From an uncultured Clostridia bacterium (GTDB lineage Bacteria > Bacillota > Clostridia > Oscillospirales > Acutalibacteraceae), in contig CANQDR010000001.1 of the NCBI GenBank assembly GCA_947593615.1, forward strand, positions 41,003 through 105,002: a DNA stretch of 64,000 bases. The letters run 5' to 3'. Below, piece after piece: positions 60,990-64,000 of the stretch (its first letter is position 1; each line of letters starts with the position of its first letter). Below the pieces are notes generated by a model. It was not told the origin of the DNA, did not search any database, and saw nothing but the letters and a program-made list of their open reading frames with translations. Position numbers and translations under genes: made by a program.

Positions 60990-63611
60990 ATGGCAAAGGA
61001 ACTTGCTAAATCCTACAAGCCCTCGGACTTTGAGGACAAAATTTATGATTTCTGGATAAAGGGCAACTACTTTCACGCAGAGGTCGATAAGGATAAAAAA
61101 CCGTATACAATAGTAATGCCGCCGCCAAATATTACGGGACAACTGCACATGGGACATGCGCTTGATGAAACCTTACAGGATATTCTTATCCGCTGGAGAA
61201 GAATGCAGGGATACAGTGCGCTCTGGCTTCCTGGAACAGATCATGCGTCAATTGCTACTGAGGCAAAGATTGTTGAAGCTATGCGCAATGAAGGTGTTTC
61301 AAAAGAAGACATCGGACGCGACGGCTTTCTTGAACGCGCATGGGAATGGAAAAAAGAATACGGCGGAAGAATTACAAGCCAGCTGAAAAAGCTGGGTTCA
61401 AGCTGCGATTGGGAACGCGAACGCTTTACCATGGATGAAGGATGTTCAAAAGCGGTTAAAGAAGTTTTTATTAAACTCTATAACAAAGGTCTTATCTACA
61501 GGGGCGAAAGAATTATCAACTGGTGTCCGCACTGCTGTACTTCCATATCGGACGCCGAGGTTGATTTTACAGAGCAGGACGGTTCGTTCTGGCATCTTCG
61601 CTATCCTCTGACCGACGGAAGCGGATATGTTGAACTCGCTACAACACGTCCCGAAACTCTGCTGGGTGATACTGCTGTTGCAGTACATCCTGATGATGAG
61701 CGATATAAAAATATTATCGGCAAAACGGTTACTCTTCCGATTGTAGGCAGAGAAATTCCTGTTGTTGCAGACACCTATGTTGAAATGGATTTTGGAACAG
61801 GCGTTGTTAAAATCACTCCTGCTCACGACCCCAACGACTTTGAAGTTGGTCTGCGACATAATCTTGATGTTATCAATGTTATGGACGATACTGCTCATAT
61901 GAATGAAAATGCAGGCAAATATCAGGGTATGGACAGATATGAATGCAGAAAAGCAATTGTAAAAGACCTTGAAGACGGCGGTTATCTCGTTAAAATTGAG
62001 CCTCTCAAGCACAACGTAGGAACCTGCTACCGCTGCAAAACTACAGTTGAACCCCGTGTTTCGAAACAGTGGTTTGTAAAGATGAAACCGCTTGCCGAAC
62101 CTGCGATTGAATGTGTAAAGAACGGTAAAACAAAAATTATTCCCGAAAGATTTGAAAAAGTATATTACCACTGGATGGAAAACATCAAAGACTGGTGCAT
62201 TTCCCGTCAGCTTTGGTGGGGTCACAGAATTCCTGCGTGGTACTGCGATGACTGCGGAGAAATTATTGTAGCAAAAGAAACTCCGTCCGTTTGTCCGAAG
62301 TGCGGAAAAAATCATCTTCATCAGGATGAGGACACACTTGATACATGGTTCAGCTCTGCCCTATGGCCTTTCTCAACTCTCGGCTGGCCCGACAAAACTC
62401 CTGAGCTTGACTATTTCTATCCTACAGATACCCTCGTTACAGGCTATGACATAATCTTCTTCTGGGTTGCAAGAATGATATTCTCGGCACTTGAACAGAC
62501 GGGAGAGCCTCCTTTTAAAACTGTATTTATGCATGGAATTGTACGTGACGAGAACGGCATAAAAATGTCAAAATCACTTGGAAACGGCATTGATCCACTT
62601 GAAGTAATTGACAAGTACGGTGCAGACGCACTTAGATTTTTCCTCGCAACAGGCAACTCTCCGGGCAATGATATGAGATATTCTGAAAAGCGTGTTGAGG
62701 CATGCGCTAACTTTGCAAACAAACTGTGGAACGCTTCCCGATACGTTCATATGAATATTGACGATTATGATGTTCCCTGCAAGCTTCCCGAAACCTTGAC
62801 TACCGAGGACAAGTGGATCGTTTCAACACTCAACGCGGTCGCAAAGGAAGTAAATGAAAATCTCGAAAAATTTGAGCTTGGCATTGCAGTTCAAAAGGTT
62901 TATGAATTTATTTGGGACTGCTACTGCGACTGGTATATTGAGCTTGTAAAAGCAAGGCTCAACAGCGACGGCAATGACGCTCAGAACGCAAGACAGGTTC
63001 TACTTTATGTTCTTGATCAAATTCTGCGTTTGCTTCATCCGTTTATGCCGTACATCACAGAAGAAATCTGGCAGACAATTCCTCACAGCGGCGAAACCGT
63101 TATGCTTGCGAAATATCCCGAGTACAGCGCAGAGCTTGACTTCCCCGAAGCCGTTCTTGAGATGGAAAGAGTTATGGAGGCAATCCGTGCAATACGTAAC
63201 CGCCGTGCAGAGATGAACGTTCCTCCGTCAAGAAAAGCAAAGGTTTATGTTGCAACAAAATTTCCTAAGACTTTTTCGGACGGAACACCGTTTATTCAGA
63301 AACTTGCGTCTGCAAGTGAGGTCAAGGTTGCAGACAGCTTTGAACTTGACGGTGCAGTAACTATTGTAACCGCCGACGCAAAAATATATATTCCTATGGA
63401 CGAGCTTGTTGACAAGGACGCTGAGCTTGCAAGGCTTAACAAAGAGCTTGAACAGGTAAAAAAACGACTTGCGCAGAGCGAGGGCAAACTGAATAATCAG
63501 GGATTTGTATCTAAAGCACCCGAAGCCGTAATTGAAAAAGTAAAGGGACAGGCGGAAAAAGAAAGAGAACAGATCACACTTATTGAAGCCGCTATTGAGG
63601 CCTTAAAATAA
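60990..63611 (+). CDS. valS: Valyl-tRNA synthetase
   Basis: The 873-residue enzyme has the HIGH motif as GQLHMGHAL, the editing-domain [17 protein letters not shown], a zinc-finger CPHC and CPKC pair, KMSKS as [12 protein letters not shown], and a C-terminal coiled-coil arm ([16 protein letters not shown]). It charges tRNA-Val. The start is taken as the ATG at 60990, which has AGGAG at better spacing than the ATG at 60984. No T-box leader is visible. A terminator follows. Confidence 0.98.
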   Translation: MAKELAKSYKPSDFEDKIYDFWIKGNYFHAEVDKDKKPYTIVMPPPNITGQLHMGHALDETLQDILIRWRRMQGYSALWLPGTDHASIATEAKIVEAMRNEGVSKEDIGRDGFLERAWEWKKEYGGRITSQLKKLGSSCDWERERFTMDEGCSKAVKEVFIKLYNKGLIYRGERIINWCPHCCTSISDAEVDFTEQDGSFWHLRYPLTDGSGYVELATTRPETLLGDTAVAVHPDDERYKNIIGKTVTLPIVGREIPVVADTYVEMDFGTGVVKITPAHDPNDFEVGLRHNLDVINVMDDTAHMNENAGKYQGMDRYECRKAIVKDLEDGGYLVKIEPLKHNVGTCYRCKTTVEPRVSKQWFVKMKPLAEPAIECVKNGKTKIIPERFEKVYYHWMENIKDWCISRQLWWGHRIPAWYCDDCGEIIVAKETPSVCPKCGKNHLHQDEDTLDTWFSSALWPFSTLGWPDKTPELDYFYPTDTLVTGYDIIFFWVARMIFSALEQTGEPPFKTVFMHGIVRDENGIKMSKSLGNGIDPLEVIDKYGADALRFFLATGNSPGNDMRYSEKRVEACANFANKLWNASRYVHMNIDDYDVPCKLPETLTTEDKWIVSTLNAVAKEVNENLEKFELGIAVQKVYEFIWDCYCDWYIELVKARLNSDGNDAQNARQVLLYVLDQILRLLHPFMPYITEEIWQTIPHSGETVMLAKYPEYSAELDFPEAVLEMERVMEAIRAIRNRRAEMNVPPSRKAKVYVATKFPKTFSDGTPFIQKLASASEVKVADSFELDGAVTIVTADAKIYIPMDELVDKDAELARLNKELEQVKKRLAQSEGKLNNQGFVSKAPEAVIEKVKGQAEKEREQITLIEAAIEALK

Positions 63612-63637
63612 TTTATTTTATATTTTAGATACCGTAT

Positions 63638-63685
63638 AAGAGCAGGATTTGCATAACGATTATGCAAACTCTGCTCTTGCTTTTT
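63638..63685 (+). terminator. Terminator of valS
   Basis: AAGAGCAG and CTGCTCTT, with an inner TTTGCATA/TATGCAAA stem, form a long hairpin about 27 bases after the valS stop and end in GCTTTTTAC. Confidence 0.88.
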
Positions 63686-63764
63686 ACATATGTGTTTTAG
63701 CTGAATACTCCTGCGTAATATTTATCAGCAATATTTTTAAAAATAGCAACTTGATATCGCTCTA

Positions 63765-63932
63765 ATTCGGGCAGGCGATGCGCCGCACTTATAATTAGAG
63801 CAAATGGTATGACACCCGCGCACAATTTCAAGCAGACAGTGTGACACCGCCTACAATTCGGGCAAACAGGTTCCACAAGTTATATGTCTTATTATTTACC
63901 CGAGCATCACCGAGCAATTTACTATAAATCAA
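63765..63932 (-). repeat. Dispersed Cys-reading repeat element, copy C
   Basis: Read on the minus strand, TTATAGTAAATTGCTCGGTG and ATGCTCGGG lead into about three degenerate 30-bp units (TGTAGGCGGTGTCACACTGT and on). The leader matches copies A and B. A TAA follows soon after the ATG of the leader, and the units drift out of frame, so coding is unlikely. Together with the next hairpins it fills the 389-base gap after valS. Confidence 0.75.
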
Positions 63933-63977
63933 AACCACCCGTTGAACGGGTGGTTTGCACAACCCCTGTAAGGGGTT
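63932..63977. repeat. Tandem hairpins at the window end
   Basis: AAACCACCCGTT and AACGGGTGGTTT form a 12-bp inverted repeat around a single base, immediately followed by AACCCCT/AGGGGTT. These GC-rich short hairpins sit directly against copy C of the repeat element, and the region continues beyond the window. Confidence 0.75.
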
Positions 63978-64000
63978 TTTACAGGCTTAACCCCTGCAGC

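Noticed and set aside
61446..62321. 291-residue ORF antisense to valS.
   Set aside because: It lies wholly inside the well-supported valS gene and has no recognisable domain; it is a codon-use shadow.
1..64000. tRNA, rRNA, CRISPR arrays, prophage or transposase genes.
   Set aside because: Intergenic regions were scanned for cloverleaf-type sequences, regularly spaced repeats and mobile-element proteins; none was found by eye.

Overview
This AT-rich 64-kb window comes from the chromosome of an endospore-forming, low-GC Firmicute, most likely a gut clostridium of the Ruminococcus/Oscillospiraceae kind. The evidence is sporulation genes (yqfC, yqfD, ylbJ-like, an uninterrupted sigK with a pro-sequence, a cotJC-type manganese catalase), strong AGGAGG-type ribosome binding sites with frequent TTG/GTG starts, a SAM-I riboswitch, a CarD regulator, and a secreted protein carrying a type I dockerin and a CBM26-like starch-binding module. 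No rRNA, tRNA, CRISPR array, prophage or complete insertion sequence was seen.

Layout. 0-5.5 kb: a partial YmdB-type phosphodiesterase, yqfD-yqfC, a YlbJ-like protein, asnB and a PAP2 phosphatase. 5.5-17 kb (minus strand): a DUF5131 protein, an S66 peptidase, mscL with a zinc-ribbon tail, tyrS, a metallo-beta-lactamase-fold (MBL) protein, a YgiQ radical SAM protein, FtsK/SpoIIIE, uppP and a TepA-like ClpP-fold protease. 17.0-17.6 kb: a GC-rich array of hairpins between two 60-bp direct repeats. 17.6-29.7 kb: a CorC/HlyC CBS protein, then a long minus-strand housekeeping run (RNase M5-like, holA, comEC, apt-like, HIT, plsY, der, DUF512, rpmF, yceD) ending in a LysR regulator. 29.8-36.4 kb (mainly plus): fabF, acyl-CoA ligase and thioesterase divergent from the LysR gene; thioredoxin paired with a small ferredoxin-thioredoxin-reductase-like protein; a CBS protein; a flippase-like membrane protein. 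36.5-47.2 kb: DUF2974 hydrolase, carD, exonuclease III, sigK, an AraC regulator, the dockerin phosphoesterase, cotJC and small conserved proteins. 47.4-64 kb: SAM riboswitch-metK, a MazF-type toxin gene without its antitoxin, nnrD, the glycolytic run pgk-tpiA-gpmI, a surface-protein module (LCP ligase, class B sortase and an SPQTG-anchored protein), nadA, mnmA and valS.

Functional groups. tyrS, valS, mnmA, rpmF, yceD and der serve translation. FtsK, holA, comEC and exonuclease III serve DNA metabolism. uppP, the LCP protein, sortase and S66 peptidase serve the cell envelope.

The most distinctive signals are: (1) a dispersed repeat family, three copies here, with a conserved 25-30 bp leader and degenerate 30-bp units that read as Cys-rich peptide in one frame, one copy lying between the SAM-riboswitch terminator and metK; (2) the sortase B/SPQTG/LCP triad; (3) the Trx-FTR-like pair; (4) the dockerin+CBM26 phosphoesterase with a 120-nt inverted-repeat leader; (5) the fabF-ligase-thioesterase operon; (6) a possible structured nadA leader. 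All function calls come from reading motifs by eye; no database search was run.
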